A stretch of DNA of 64,000 nt, taken from assembly GCA_002483465.1 (NCBI GenBank), contig DLHX01000011.1:19409-83408 (forward strand). Reading direction: 5' to 3'. The notes under the pieces are model-generated. The model was not told the DNA's origin and made no database searches. It was given only the letters and a program-made list of their open reading frames with translations. Position numbers and translations under genes: made by a program. This stretch comes from Micavibrio sp. UBA7657 (lineage in GTDB: Bacteria; Pseudomonadota; Alphaproteobacteria; Micavibrionales; Micavibrionaceae). Below, piece after piece: positions 34,670-42,590 of this stretch. How positions within the stretch are numbered: position 1 is the first letter of the stretch; every line of letters begins with the position of its first letter.

Positions 34670-34828
34670 TTGACAGGCCCGTTCGATATGTACTAAAAAG
34701 AACACGAAAGCACATATATTATTCATAACACGGCCCGCAAGGGTTTGAATGCGTAAGAATATGACTTTTATGAATCCCCACACACGTAACTATTAAACCG
34801 GCGGCTCTCCCGCCGGTTTTTCTTTTTG
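34670..34828 (+). ncRNA. Possible small RNA between the HTH gene and mutM
   Basis: The 351-bp gap between the HTH start and mutM is very AT-rich. It carries a plus-strand -35-like ttgaca (34670-34675) and a -10-like tactaa (34691-34696) at a short 15-bp spacing, followed about 100 bp later by a clear terminator. No convincing ORF lies between. Either a small RNA or an untranslated remnant is possible. Confidence 0.3.
34795..34828 (+). terminator. Rho-independent terminator
   Basis: Perfect 10-bp arms aaaccggcgg and ccgccggttt enclose a 5-nt loop and are followed by tttcttttt on the plus strand. No annotated plus-strand gene precedes it, which is the main argument for a transcript in this gap. 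Confidence 0.88.
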
Positions 34829-34875
34829 GGGCGCATTACTTGCCTTCTATTAGGCCCGTGTATTAGATCAATCCC

Positions 34876-35718
34876 ATGCCAGAGCTTCCTGAAGTTGAAA
34901 CTGTCCGCAGAGGACTTGAGCCCTCGTTGCTGGGGCGACGTATTAAAGACGTTATTCTGCGCCGTCCTGATTTGCGTAGCGCCTTTCCAAAAAATTTCCG
35001 TCAGGAAATCTCCGGCCAGAAAGTCATGAAACTGGAGCGGCGGGGAAAATACATTCTCGCGGTCCTTGAAAACGGCGAGGGGTTTGGCCTGCACCTTGGC
35101 ATGTCTGGGCGCATCAAAATCCAGGAGCTTTCTAGGGACCAGGATTTCGGTTTGCATGATCATGTCATTTTCGTGATGGAAGACGGTGTAAAAATTATTT
35201 TTAACGATCCGCGCCGTTTTGGGCAGCTTTTCAAAATCGGACCGCACTGGGACTCTGAAAAGCCGTTCGCAAAAATGGGGCCCGAGCCGCTCGGTAAGAA
35301 TTTTCTGAAAACGGGGTTCGGCGTGAAACTGAAAAATAAAAAAGCGCCGATCAAAACTGCTTTGCTGGATCAGAACATTGTCGCGGGCGTTGGAAATATT
35401 TATGCGTGCGAGGCGCTTTTTGATGCCGGAATTTCTCCGCTTAAAAAAGCGGGCGCGGTCAGCAGCACGCAAACTGAAAAACTTGTCCGCGCGATTCAGA
35501 GCGTTTTAAACAAGGCGATCAAGGTGGGCGGAAGCACGTTGCGCGACCACCGCAAAACCAACGGCGAGATGGGCTATTTCCAGCATTATTTTTCCGTGTA
35601 TGATCGCGAAGGTAAGGCCTGCCCGGGCTGTGATTGCAATATTGCCAAAACCGGCGGAATCCGCCGTGTTGTGCAGGCCGGGCGCTCAACATTTTACTGT
35701 CCGAGGAAGCAAAAATGA
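34876..35718 (+). CDS. mutM: Formamidopyrimidine-DNA glycosylase (Fpg/MutM)
   Basis: MutM excises 8-oxoguanine and formamidopyrimidines by base excision and beta,delta-lyase action. The catalytic N-terminus PELPEVETVRRGL is intact and the H2TH domain contains QNIVAGVGNIYACEALF. The 280 aa end in the zinc-finger region ACPGCDCN ... STFYCPRKQK. The position usually occupied by the fourth zinc Cys is Lys, with an extra Cys present earlier (CPGCDC). The gene overlaps the next one by ATGA. mutM before rpsT and dnaA is a recurrent alphaproteobacterial order. Confidence 0.95.
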   Translation: MPELPEVETVRRGLEPSLLGRRIKDVILRRPDLRSAFPKNFRQEISGQKVMKLERRGKYILAVLENGEGFGLHLGMSGRIKIQELSRDQDFGLHDHVIFVMEDGVKIIFNDPRRFGQLFKIGPHWDSEKPFAKMGPEPLGKNFLKTGFGVKLKNKKAPIKTALLDQNIVAGVGNIYACEALFDAGISPLKKAGAVSSTQTEKLVRAIQSVLNKAIKVGGSTLRDHRKTNGEMGYFQHYFSVYDREGKACPGCDCNIAKTGGIRRVVQAGRSTFYCPRKQK

Positions 35719-36116
35719 TTCGTAATGTCCTGGTTATCGCCTTGCTGATTTTCACCTGTCTTTCAGGGCCCGTTTTTGCTGCGGAAAATGCGCAAGGTGC
35801 CACGACACCCGCACGGTTTTTTTCCTCGATGCAGGATGTGCCTCTTGTTGTGGGCCTGACCGAACTCAGCGACCAGACTGTCACGTTCGACAAACCGGAA
35901 GGGCGAATTATCGAGTCGGTTGCCGAAATTGAATCGGGATCTTTTGACAGCGTCAAAAAATCTTATGAGACGACATTGCCGCAACTCGGCTGGAACAAAA
36001 TCGCGGAAAACTCCTATGCGCGCGAAAGCGAATTTCTGCATCTGAATTTTGAAACCTATGACGGCAGAAATTTTGTACGCGTACTGGTTCGTCCGCGCGA
36101 GGGCGCTGCCCATTAA
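35715..36116 (+). CDS. Exported protein, hypothetical
   Basis: The 133-aa protein has a Sec signal peptide (residues 1-21, ending VFA) and a small mature domain with the blocks GLTELSDQTVTFDKPEGRI and NFVRVLVRP. Similar small exported proteins follow mutM in other alphaproteobacteria, but their function is unknown. The ATGA overlap with mutM implies translational coupling. The ATG at 35715 is chosen because it places the signal peptide at the N-terminus. Confidence 0.75.
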   Translation: MIRNVLVIALLIFTCLSGPVFAAENAQGATTPARFFSSMQDVPLVVGLTELSDQTVTFDKPEGRIIESVAEIESGSFDSVKKSYETTLPQLGWNKIAENSYARESEFLHLNFETYDGRNFVRVLVRPREGAAH

Positions 36117-36143
36117 TTATGAATTTCAGGTGCAATCTGGCGC

Positions 36144-36172
36144 TTGACAGATGCCCCTGTGAGACGTACAAC
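36144..36172 (+). promoter_or_regulatory. Sigma-70-type promoter of rpsT
   Basis: ttgaca (36144-36149), a 17-bp spacer, and tacaac (36167-36172), 45 bp upstream of the rpsT ATG. The -35 is perfect and the -10 has two differences from TATAAT. Confidence 0.7.
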
Positions 36173-36216
36173 TTTGCAATCTTCATAGACAAATTTGGGT
36201 TACGGGTAGTTACAAA

Positions 36217-36495
36217 ATGGCGAATCACCGCTCTGCAAAAAAACGTTCCAAGCGCAACGCATCGCGCTCCAAGATCAATTCATCGCGCGTCAGCGCAATC
36301 CGCACTTCACTTAAGAAAGTCGAACAGGCGATCAGCGCCGGTAATGCGAAAGCAGCCGAAGAGGCGTTTAAAAAAGTGAAGCCCCAGATGGCCCGTGGCG
36401 TTGCCAAGGGCGTTCTGAAAAAGAGCACCGTTGCGCGAAAAATTTCGCGGCTGTCGACCCGTATAAAAAATTTGAAAAAGACGGCCAAGGGTTAA
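36217..36495 (+). CDS. rpsT: 30S ribosomal protein S20
   Basis: The 92-aa, highly basic, all-helical S20 starts ANHRSAKKRSKRNASRSKIN and matches the family along its length, including the ARGVAKGVLKKSTVARKISRL helix region. It binds 16S rRNA in the small subunit. It has its own promoter just upstream. The rpsT-dnaA neighbourhood is typical of alphaproteobacteria. Confidence 0.97.
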   Translation: MANHRSAKKRSKRNASRSKINSSRVSAIRTSLKKVEQAISAGNAKAAEEAFKKVKPQMARGVAKGVLKKSTVARKISRLSTRIKNLKKTAKG

Positions 36496-36998
36496 GCCGC
36501 AAGTCACCTTCAAGTAAAACAAATTAATTACAACAGCTTGTATTGTTCTTGAGAAGTAATTCTTCAGGAAGAAAAAATATTTGCAAAAAAATTTGCAGTA
36601 AATAAATTTCTTTTTTCATGTTCTCTATTTGGTCTTGTTGCCTGTGAATAAAATTTCGGTATGGTGATCAGACGCTGTGGATGAAAAAGTTTTTCTGAGT
36701 TTGAATTCGCCGCGATTACTGTGTGAGAGTTTGAGAAACCGGATTTCGATTTTCGAATCGGTTTCCTGGAACCGGAAAAGAATAAGACGGTTCCGCGATA
36801 GGGGATTTAGCTGGGCTGGCTACAAGAAACCGGAACAAGGTTTCGCAGGGGGCACACTAACACCTTTTTATCACAGGCTGGAATTGACGAAAGGCAAACA
36901 CCATCGTGTGTTTGTGTGATCTTTCGTGACGCTTTTGCGGCGTTTTTTCCGTCTGTGCAAACGATAAAATGAAACAAAAAAACTGGAGAGAATACACC
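36496..36998 (+). other. dnaA leader region with DnaA-box-like sites and a clustered AACCGG motif
   Basis: This 503-bp non-coding gap holds a reverse DnaA box TGTGAATAA (36643-36651, exact complement of TTATTCACA) and a near-match TGTGGATGA (36676-36684). Five copies of a [GA]AACCGG-type motif lie at 36735-36743 (+), 36758-36766 (-), 36768-36776 (+), 36788-36795 (-) and 36826-36835 (+). A single GAATC (36755-36759) could be a CcrM site. The first about 160 bp are AT-rich. The region may be dnaA regulation, part of an origin, or both. A ggagag ribosome site precedes the dnaA ATG at 36999. Confidence 0.5.
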
Positions 36999-38438
36999 AT
37001 GTCTGAAATCGGGGGAAAAACGGCCTCATCCGTCGTGACCAATCTGCAGCTAAAAGATACCGCGCTCGAGCCTACGCCGGAAATCATGACCACCTGGAAA
37101 CGTGTCCATAATGGTATGCGCCAGGAATTCGGTGAGGCAATCTTCCGCAGCTGGCTGAAACCCCTTACACTTCAGGCTTATTATCACGGCACCATGGAAA
37201 TTTCCGTCCCGACGCGTTTCATGCGCGACTGGATCCAGACTCATTACGCCGAGCGCATCCTCGAAATGTGCGGTACTGCTGACGCCGAAATCAAGCGCAT
37301 ACAATTCGTGGTGGCGCAGGCCGCAGGGACGGACAGCGTTTTTGATTCTTCGACGGAACAGGCTGTTCTTAATACTGTTAAGGCTAACGAAAACCGCAAG
37401 AGCCAGATCGCGGAAATCGCATCGCCGCTCGATGCGCGTTTCAAGTTCGACACCTTCGTGGTCGGCAAATCCAACGCACTGGCCCATGCCGCCGCCCGCC
37501 GGGTGGTTGAGAGCATGGCGGTGCCGTTCAATCCGCTCTTTATCTATGGCGGCGTTGGCCTCGGCAAAACGCACCTGATGCACGCCATTGCGCATGCGCT
37601 GGAAAGCCACTGGCCGGACAAGGTCGTTATGTATCTTTCGGCTGAGAAATTCATGTACCAGTTCGTCAAGGCTCTCCGTGCCAACGACACGATGAATTTC
37701 AAGGACCAGTTCCGCTCGGTCGATGTCCTGATGATCGATGATATCCAGTTCATCACCGGCAAGGAATCAACGCAGGAAGAATTCTTCCATACGTTCAATG
37801 CCCTGGTTGACCAGAACAAGCAGATCATTATCTCAGCTGACAAGGCGCCCTCGGACCTCACGGGAATCGACGAGCGTCTTCGTTCGCGCCTCGCCTGGGG
37901 CCTCGTCGCCGACATCCAGCCGACGAGCTATGAGCTACGACTCGGCATCCTCCAGAGCAAGCGCGCGCAGCTTCAGGCCAACGTGCCGGACAGCGTGCTG
38001 GAATTCCTTGCCCTTAAGGTCACCAGCAATATCCGCGAGCTGGAAGGCGCGCTGAACCGCATCGTCGCCCATTCCGACGTTGCGAAACAGGAAATCACGC
38101 TCGAATCGACGCAGGAAGTGCTGCAGGATCTGCTCCGCTCGCATGACCGCCGGATTACGATTGACGAAATCCAGCGTAAAGTCGCCGAGCATTTCAATCT
38201 CCGCATGACCGACATGCATTCTGCCCGCCGTGCACGTAACGTTGCCCGTCCGCGCCAGATCGCCATGTACCTGGCCAAGCAACTGACCGCGCGTTCGCTG
38301 CCGGAAATCGGCCGCAAGTTCGGCGGTCGCGACCACACCACGGTCATGCATGCCGTCCGCAAGGTCGAGGAACTGATGACCGAGGACACCCAGATCGCGC
38401 AGGATGTCGATGTCATCCGCCGCGCCCTGACCGGCTGA
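36999..38438 (+). CDS. dnaA: Chromosomal replication initiator DnaA
   Basis: DnaA binds DnaA boxes and melts the origin. The 479 aa from the ATG at 36999 (with ggagag upstream) comprise domain I (about 20-100) and the AAA+ domain III with Walker A GGVGLGKTHLMHAIAH and Walker B VLMIDDIQF. Domain IV carries the signature ARRARNVARPRQIAMYLAKQ in two overlapping blocks plus GGRDHTTVMHAV. A start 30 bp upstream is less supported. A terminator follows. Confidence 0.98.
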   Translation: MSEIGGKTASSVVTNLQLKDTALEPTPEIMTTWKRVHNGMRQEFGEAIFRSWLKPLTLQAYYHGTMEISVPTRFMRDWIQTHYAERILEMCGTADAEIKRIQFVVAQAAGTDSVFDSSTEQAVLNTVKANENRKSQIAEIASPLDARFKFDTFVVGKSNALAHAAARRVVESMAVPFNPLFIYGGVGLGKTHLMHAIAHALESHWPDKVVMYLSAEKFMYQFVKALRANDTMNFKDQFRSVDVLMIDDIQFITGKESTQEEFFHTFNALVDQNKQIIISADKAPSDLTGIDERLRSRLAWGLVADIQPTSYELRLGILQSKRAQLQANVPDSVLEFLALKVTSNIRELEGALNRIVAHSDVAKQEITLESTQEVLQDLLRSHDRRITIDEIQRKVAEHFNLRMTDMHSARRARNVARPRQIAMYLAKQLTARSLPEIGRKFGGRDHTTVMHAVRKVEELMTEDTQIAQDVDVIRRALTG

Positions 38439-38463
38439 TTAACAATAAAACAGGCTTAAGCTG

Positions 38464-38502
38464 GCGCGGACCATTGCCTCCTTGTGGTCCGCGCTTTCTT
38501 TT
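38464..38502 (+). terminator. Rho-independent terminator of dnaA
   Basis: Perfect 10-bp arms gcgcggacca and tggtccgcgc enclose an 11-nt loop and are followed by tttctttttg. It separates dnaA from the biotin operon. Confidence 0.92.
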
Positions 38503-38538
38503 TGACTCCGTCTCTTCGGCTCATTAATCTCCAACCCT

Positions 38539-39579
38539 ATGACAAACATGACAAAAGAAACCGCCTGTTGTGGCGGCGGGTGTGGTTCCGCAGCGAATGC
38601 GAATTTATCGCGCGACGCAGTGCGCGAACTTTACAACCGGCCCTTGCTCGATCTCGTTTACGAGGCGGCGGGCGTTCACCGCGCGAATTTCGATCATCAT
38701 GAAATGCAGCTCTGCACGCTGCTGTCGATCAAGACCGGCGGCTGCCAGGAAGATTGCAAATATTGCTCGCAATCGATTCATAACAACGCCGAACTCGATA
38801 AAGAATTGCTGCTGAAAACCGACAAGGTTCTGGAAGACGCACGCAAGGCGAAGGATGCCGGCTCGACGCGTTTTTGCATGGGGGCGGCGTGGCCGCGCGT
38901 GACGGATGGGCGCGGGTTTGACCGCGTGTTGGAGATGGTGAAGGGCGTTTCCGCCATGGGCATGGAGGCGTGCTGCACGCTCGGCATGCTGACCGAAGAG
39001 CAGGCCAAGCGCCTGAAAGAGGCGGGACTGACGGCTTACAACCACAATCTCGATACCTCTGAAGAGTTTTACGGGCAAATCATCACGACGCGGACCTACA
39101 AGGACCGCTTAGACACCATTGAAAATGTCGCGAAGGCGGGGATTTCGCTTTGCTGCGGTGGCATTCTCGGCATGGGCGAAAGTGCCGAGGACCGCATCGG
39201 CTTGCTGCACAAACTGGCCAATCTGAATCCCCAACCCGAATCAGTGCCGATCAATATGCTGGTGCCGGTGGAAGGCACGCCGCTCGAGGAGCAAAAGCGT
39301 CTCGATGTTTTTGAATGGATCCGCACGATTGCCGTGGCGCGTATTCTGATGCCCAGGGCTATGGTGCGCCTGTCGGCGGGCCGCTTGGAGATTTCCCGCG
39401 AGGCGCAGGCCATGGCTTTCATGGCCGGGGCGAACGCGATTTTCACAGGCGAGAAATTACTCACCACGCCGAATCCCGAAATGAACGAAGACAGCGACCT
39501 GCTAAAAGATCTCGGTCTTAAACCCCGCGCCCCGTACAAGGACGATGAGAAAGTTCAAGGAAAAGCTCGAGCAGCTTAA
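38539..39579 (+). CDS. bioB: Biotin synthase
   Basis: BioB is the radical-SAM enzyme inserting sulfur into dethiobiotin. The 346 aa contain the SAM-cluster motif CQEDCKYCSQS (C-x3-C-x2-C) and the block TRFCMGAAWPR. Also present are GMEACCTLGML, YNHNLDTS and SAGRLE, with the conserved Arg and Cys residues that hold the [2Fe-2S] sulfur donor. A Cys/Gly-rich leader (ACCGGGCGS) precedes the barrel. It opens the bioB-F-D-A operon and overlaps bioF by 35 bp. Confidence 0.97.
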   Translation: MTNMTKETACCGGGCGSAANANLSRDAVRELYNRPLLDLVYEAAGVHRANFDHHEMQLCTLLSIKTGGCQEDCKYCSQSIHNNAELDKELLLKTDKVLEDARKAKDAGSTRFCMGAAWPRVTDGRGFDRVLEMVKGVSAMGMEACCTLGMLTEEQAKRLKEAGLTAYNHNLDTSEEFYGQIITTRTYKDRLDTIENVAKAGISLCCGGILGMGESAEDRIGLLHKLANLNPQPESVPINMLVPVEGTPLEEQKRLDVFEWIRTIAVARILMPRAMVRLSAGRLEISREAQAMAFMAGANAIFTGEKLLTTPNPEMNEDSDLLKDLGLKPRAPYKDDEKVQGKARAA

Positions 39580-40657
39580 TACCCAAAACAGGCTGCGTAC
39601 CCTTAATTTACCCCGCGGGATTGATTTCACCTCGAATGATTATCTTGGCCTGCGTGCGCACCCGGCGTTGCGCGGGGCTGCGATTGCCGCGCTTGAAAGC
39701 GGGTTAGACCTCGGCGCGGGCGGCTCGCGCTTGCTGCGCGGGCACACGGAAAGCCATGCAGAGCTTGAGGACTTCGCGGTGCGTTATTTTGGTGCGGGCG
39801 GGGCGCTGTTTTTCGCGACAGGTTTCCAGGCGAATGCTGCGATTTTCGGCGCGCTGCCGGAGCGCGGCGACACCATTATTTTCGACACGTTGATTCACGC
39901 GAGCGCGCGCGATGGCATTCAGGCCAGCAATGCCGTGCATGTGCGGGTGGCGCACAACGATCTCGATGCGTTCGAGGATGCGCTGAAAAATGCGAAAGGT
40001 CAGCGCTGGATCGCGGTTGAATCGGTTTATTCCATGGATGGCGATGTTGCGCCGCTGCCTGAGCTTCACAAACTCGCGGAACAATATGATTCCTACCTGA
40101 TTGTCGATGAGGCGCATGGCACCGGTGTGTTCGGCGCGAACGGCAAGGGCGTGTCCGAAGGTCTGCCGCATGATCGCCTGATTACGCTGCACACATGTGG
40201 CAAGGCGCTGGGTGTTGCGGGCGGGCTGGTCTGCGCACCGAAAGACATCGTCGAATACATGGTGAATAAGGCGCGGCCATTCATTTATTCCACCGCGCCG
40301 ATGCCGTTGCAGGCCGTTCTCGTGAAACGTGCGCTGGAGCTTGTTCAAGAGGAGCCGGAACGCAGACAGGCGCTGCACAAGCTCATGCATTATGCGGCCT
40401 CGATTGATTTTCTGGAGGGCATGTTCGCGAACCGTTTTTCGCAAATTCTTCCGGTTATTTTCGGCGATGATGGGCTAACGGTGAATGTTGCGGTGGATTT
40501 ACAACGCGCCGGGTTCGATGTGCGCGCTATTCGTCCGCCGACCGTGCCTGAAAACACCGCGCGGCTGCGCATTTCGCTCAGCGTCAATGTGACCGAAAAA
40601 AATCTGCGCGATTTAAATTCGTGCCTGATGCCGTACTTAAGAAAGAAGGCCGCATGA
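39545..40657 (+). CDS. bioF: 8-amino-7-oxononanoate synthase
   Basis: BioF condenses pimeloyl-ACP (or CoA) with L-alanine, using PLP. The 370 aa begin with the substrate-binding FTSNDYLGLRAHP. They contain GAGGSRLLRGHTESH, VDEAHGTGVFG, and the PLP-lysine block HTCGKALGVAGG. The gene overlaps bioB by 35 bp and bioD by ATGA, so the operon is tightly coupled. Confidence 0.96.
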   Translation: MRKFKEKLEQLNTQNRLRTLNLPRGIDFTSNDYLGLRAHPALRGAAIAALESGLDLGAGGSRLLRGHTESHAELEDFAVRYFGAGGALFFATGFQANAAIFGALPERGDTIIFDTLIHASARDGIQASNAVHVRVAHNDLDAFEDALKNAKGQRWIAVESVYSMDGDVAPLPELHKLAEQYDSYLIVDEAHGTGVFGANGKGVSEGLPHDRLITLHTCGKALGVAGGLVCAPKDIVEYMVNKARPFIYSTAPMPLQAVLVKRALELVQEEPERRQALHKLMHYAASIDFLEGMFANRFSQILPVIFGDDGLTVNVAVDLQRAGFDVRAIRPPTVPENTARLRISLSVNVTEKNLRDLNSCLMPYLRKKAA

Positions 40658-41283
40658 GCAGCGCCTGCATCATCACCGGCACGGATACGAATGTCGGCAA
40701 AACAGTGGTTGCCGCCATGCTGGTGCTGGCGCTCAAGGCGAATTACTGGAAGCCGATCCAGTGCGGCGTTGCCGAGGGCGTCGATACGAAAATCGTGCAA
40801 AATTATACCGGCCTGCCGAATGAGCGTTTTTTCCCTGAGAAATATATTTTTACCGAAGCTCTCTCGCCGCACCGCGCCGCTGAAATCGATCATGTCAAAA
40901 TCGATCTGGAGGCGTTGCAGCCGCCGGAATCGGACAGGCCGCTGTTGATAGAGGGCGCTGGGGGGCTCATGGTGCCGCTAACGCGCGGGGCGCTGCAGAT
41001 CAATCATTTTGCGCGCTGGGGCGTGCCTGTCATTCTCTGCGCACGCACGGGGCTTGGCACTTTGAACCATACGTTGATGTCGGTCGAAGCGCTGAAGGCA
41101 CGGCAAATCCCCATTCACGGCATTATTTTCGTCGGTGGCGAGAACCCGGACAATATCGAGACGATCGCGGAATTCACGGGTGAGAAAATTCTTGGTCGCA
41201 TGCCGTTTCTGGCTGAGATCAACGAACGAACATTGATGCAGGCTTTTGCCGAGAATTTTAAACTGAAAGATTTTGAAGCATGA
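40654..41283 (+). CDS. bioD: Dethiobiotin synthetase
   Basis: BioD closes the ureido ring of dethiobiotin with CO2 and ATP. The ATG at 40654 (209 aa) overlaps the bioF stop as ATGA and begins directly before the P-loop TGTDTNVGKTVV. Other family blocks are EALSPHRAAE and EGAGGLMVPLT. An upstream in-frame start would lie inside bioF. Its end overlaps bioA by ATGA. Confidence 0.96.
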   Translation: MSSACIITGTDTNVGKTVVAAMLVLALKANYWKPIQCGVAEGVDTKIVQNYTGLPNERFFPEKYIFTEALSPHRAAEIDHVKIDLEALQPPESDRPLLIEGAGGLMVPLTRGALQINHFARWGVPVILCARTGLGTLNHTLMSVEALKARQIPIHGIIFVGGENPDNIETIAEFTGEKILGRMPFLAEINERTLMQAFAENFKLKDFEA

Positions 41284-42590
41284 GCGTATGGCATCCTTTT
41301 ACGCAGCATGCGCTGGCCGGACCCGAAATTGAGATTGAGCGGGCGGAGGGCGCTTATCTGTATGCGAAGGACGGGCGAAAAATTCTCGACGGGATTTCGT
41401 CGTGGTGGGTAAATACGCATGGTCATTGCCATCCGGAGATTGTGAAAGCGGTTCAGCAGCAGGCGTCAAAACTCGAGCAGGTTATTTTCGCAGGCTTCAC
41501 GCACGCGCCAGCCGAGGAACTGGCCGAAAAATTGCTGCGCGTGACGAAGAATAATTTTAGCCACGTCTTTTATTCCGACAGCGGGTCGACGGCGGTCGAA
41601 GTCGCGCTGAAGATGGCGATCGGCTATTGGAAGCATAGCGGAGAACCCAGAAAAACCGTGGTTGCGCTGGAGGGCGGCTATCATGGCGATACGTTCGGCG
41701 GCATGTCGGCGGGTGGACGCGGGCCGTTCAACGACATTTATAAAGATTTCCTGTTTGATGTCGTTCATCTGCCGTTCAACGACATGGAAAAATCATTCGA
41801 AAAAGTTTTAAAGGGCGGTGATGTTGCCGCACTTATTCTCGAGCCGCTGGTTCTCGCGGCGGGCGGGATGAAATTTTATTCGCTTGAGACGTTGCAGAAA
41901 CTTTCAGCGCTCTGCAAAAAATATGACACGCTCCTGATCGCCGATGAAGTGATGACAGGCTTTGGCCGTACGGGCACGATGTTCGCGTGTGAGCAGGCAA
42001 ATGTCTGGCCCGATATCATGTGCCTTTCGAAAGGGCTGACGGGCGGGTTCCTGCCGATGGGCGCGACGCTGTGTACTTCGAAAATTTACGATGCGTTCTA
42101 CCACAAAGACCGCAGCAAAATGTTCTTCCATTCTTCGTCCTACACGGGGAACGCGCTGGCCTGCGCGGCGGCGCTGGCGTCCTTGAAAATCTGGGAGGCC
42201 GAGCCTGTCATGGCCCGGATCGCCAGCATTTCCGCGGCTCACAGGGGGGCCGTGGCCCGTTTCCAAAAACGCCCCGACGTTGAAAATGTCAGGAGTTTAG
42301 GCACCATTTTGGCCCTGGATGTCATTGCGAGCGAAGCGAAGCAATCCAGACAAGATGGATTGCTTCGTCGCGATGCTCCTCGCAATGACGAAAAAGGTTA
42401 TTTGGCCCCTATAGGCCCCAAGCTCTATGAATTTTTCATGGAGCATAACGTTTTGTTGCGCCCGCTCGGCAATACGGTCTATATTTTGCCACCCTATTGC
42501 ATAACTGAAGAAGAGTTAGATCATGTCTACGGCATCATCGACATCGCCCTTGACCATCTCCGGGATGGCCGCGAACAACAGGCAGCATGA
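41280..42590 (+). CDS. bioA: Adenosylmethionine-8-amino-7-oxononanoate aminotransferase
   Basis: BioA converts 8-amino-7-oxononanoate to 7,8-diaminononanoate using SAM as amino donor. The 436 aa show DGISSWWVNTHGHCHPE, YSDSGSTAVEVALKMA, the PLP-lysine block CLSKGLTGGFLP, and LRPLGNTVYILPPYC. Residues about 348-370 (VIASEAKQS ... APRNDE) are encoded by a dispersed palindromic element inserted in frame. The insert falls in the C-terminal domain and the frame stays open, so the enzyme is probably functional. Confidence 0.95.
   Translation: MSVWHPFTQHALAGPEIEIERAEGAYLYAKDGRKILDGISSWWVNTHGHCHPEIVKAVQQQASKLEQVIFAGFTHAPAEELAEKLLRVTKNNFSHVFYSDSGSTAVEVALKMAIGYWKHSGEPRKTVVALEGGYHGDTFGGMSAGGRGPFNDIYKDFLFDVVHLPFNDMEKSFEKVLKGGDVAALILEPLVLAAGGMKFYSLETLQKLSALCKKYDTLLIADEVMTGFGRTGTMFACEQANVWPDIMCLSKGLTGGFLPMGATLCTSKIYDAFYHKDRSKMFFHSSSYTGNALACAAALASLKIWEAEPVMARIASISAAHRGAVARFQKRPDVENVRSLGTILALDVIASEAKQSRQDGLLRRDAPRNDEKGYLAPIGPKLYEFFMEHNVLLRPLGNTVYILPPYCITEEELDHVYGIIDIALDHLRDGREQQAA
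42321..42389 (+). repeat. Palindromic element inserted in frame within bioA
   Basis: The arms gtcattgcgagcgaagcgaa and gcaatcca are mirrored by tggattgc and cgcaatgac, giving a 69-bp imperfect palindrome with its centre near 42354. It is exactly 23 codons long. It resembles the widespread repeat whose translation reads SEAKQS...LLRR.APRNDE, comparable in behaviour to Rickettsia palindromic elements, which also insert in frame in genes. Confidence 0.85.

Noticed and set aside
34876..35718. Nei (endonuclease VIII) rather than MutM
   Set aside because: The PELPEVETVRRGL start and Fpg-type middle region support MutM; the odd zinc finger alone does not favour Nei.
36677..36919. 80-codon ORF in the dnaA leader
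   Set aside because: Overlaps the clustered motif region, lacks a ribosome site and has no coherent fold or family; treated as non-coding.
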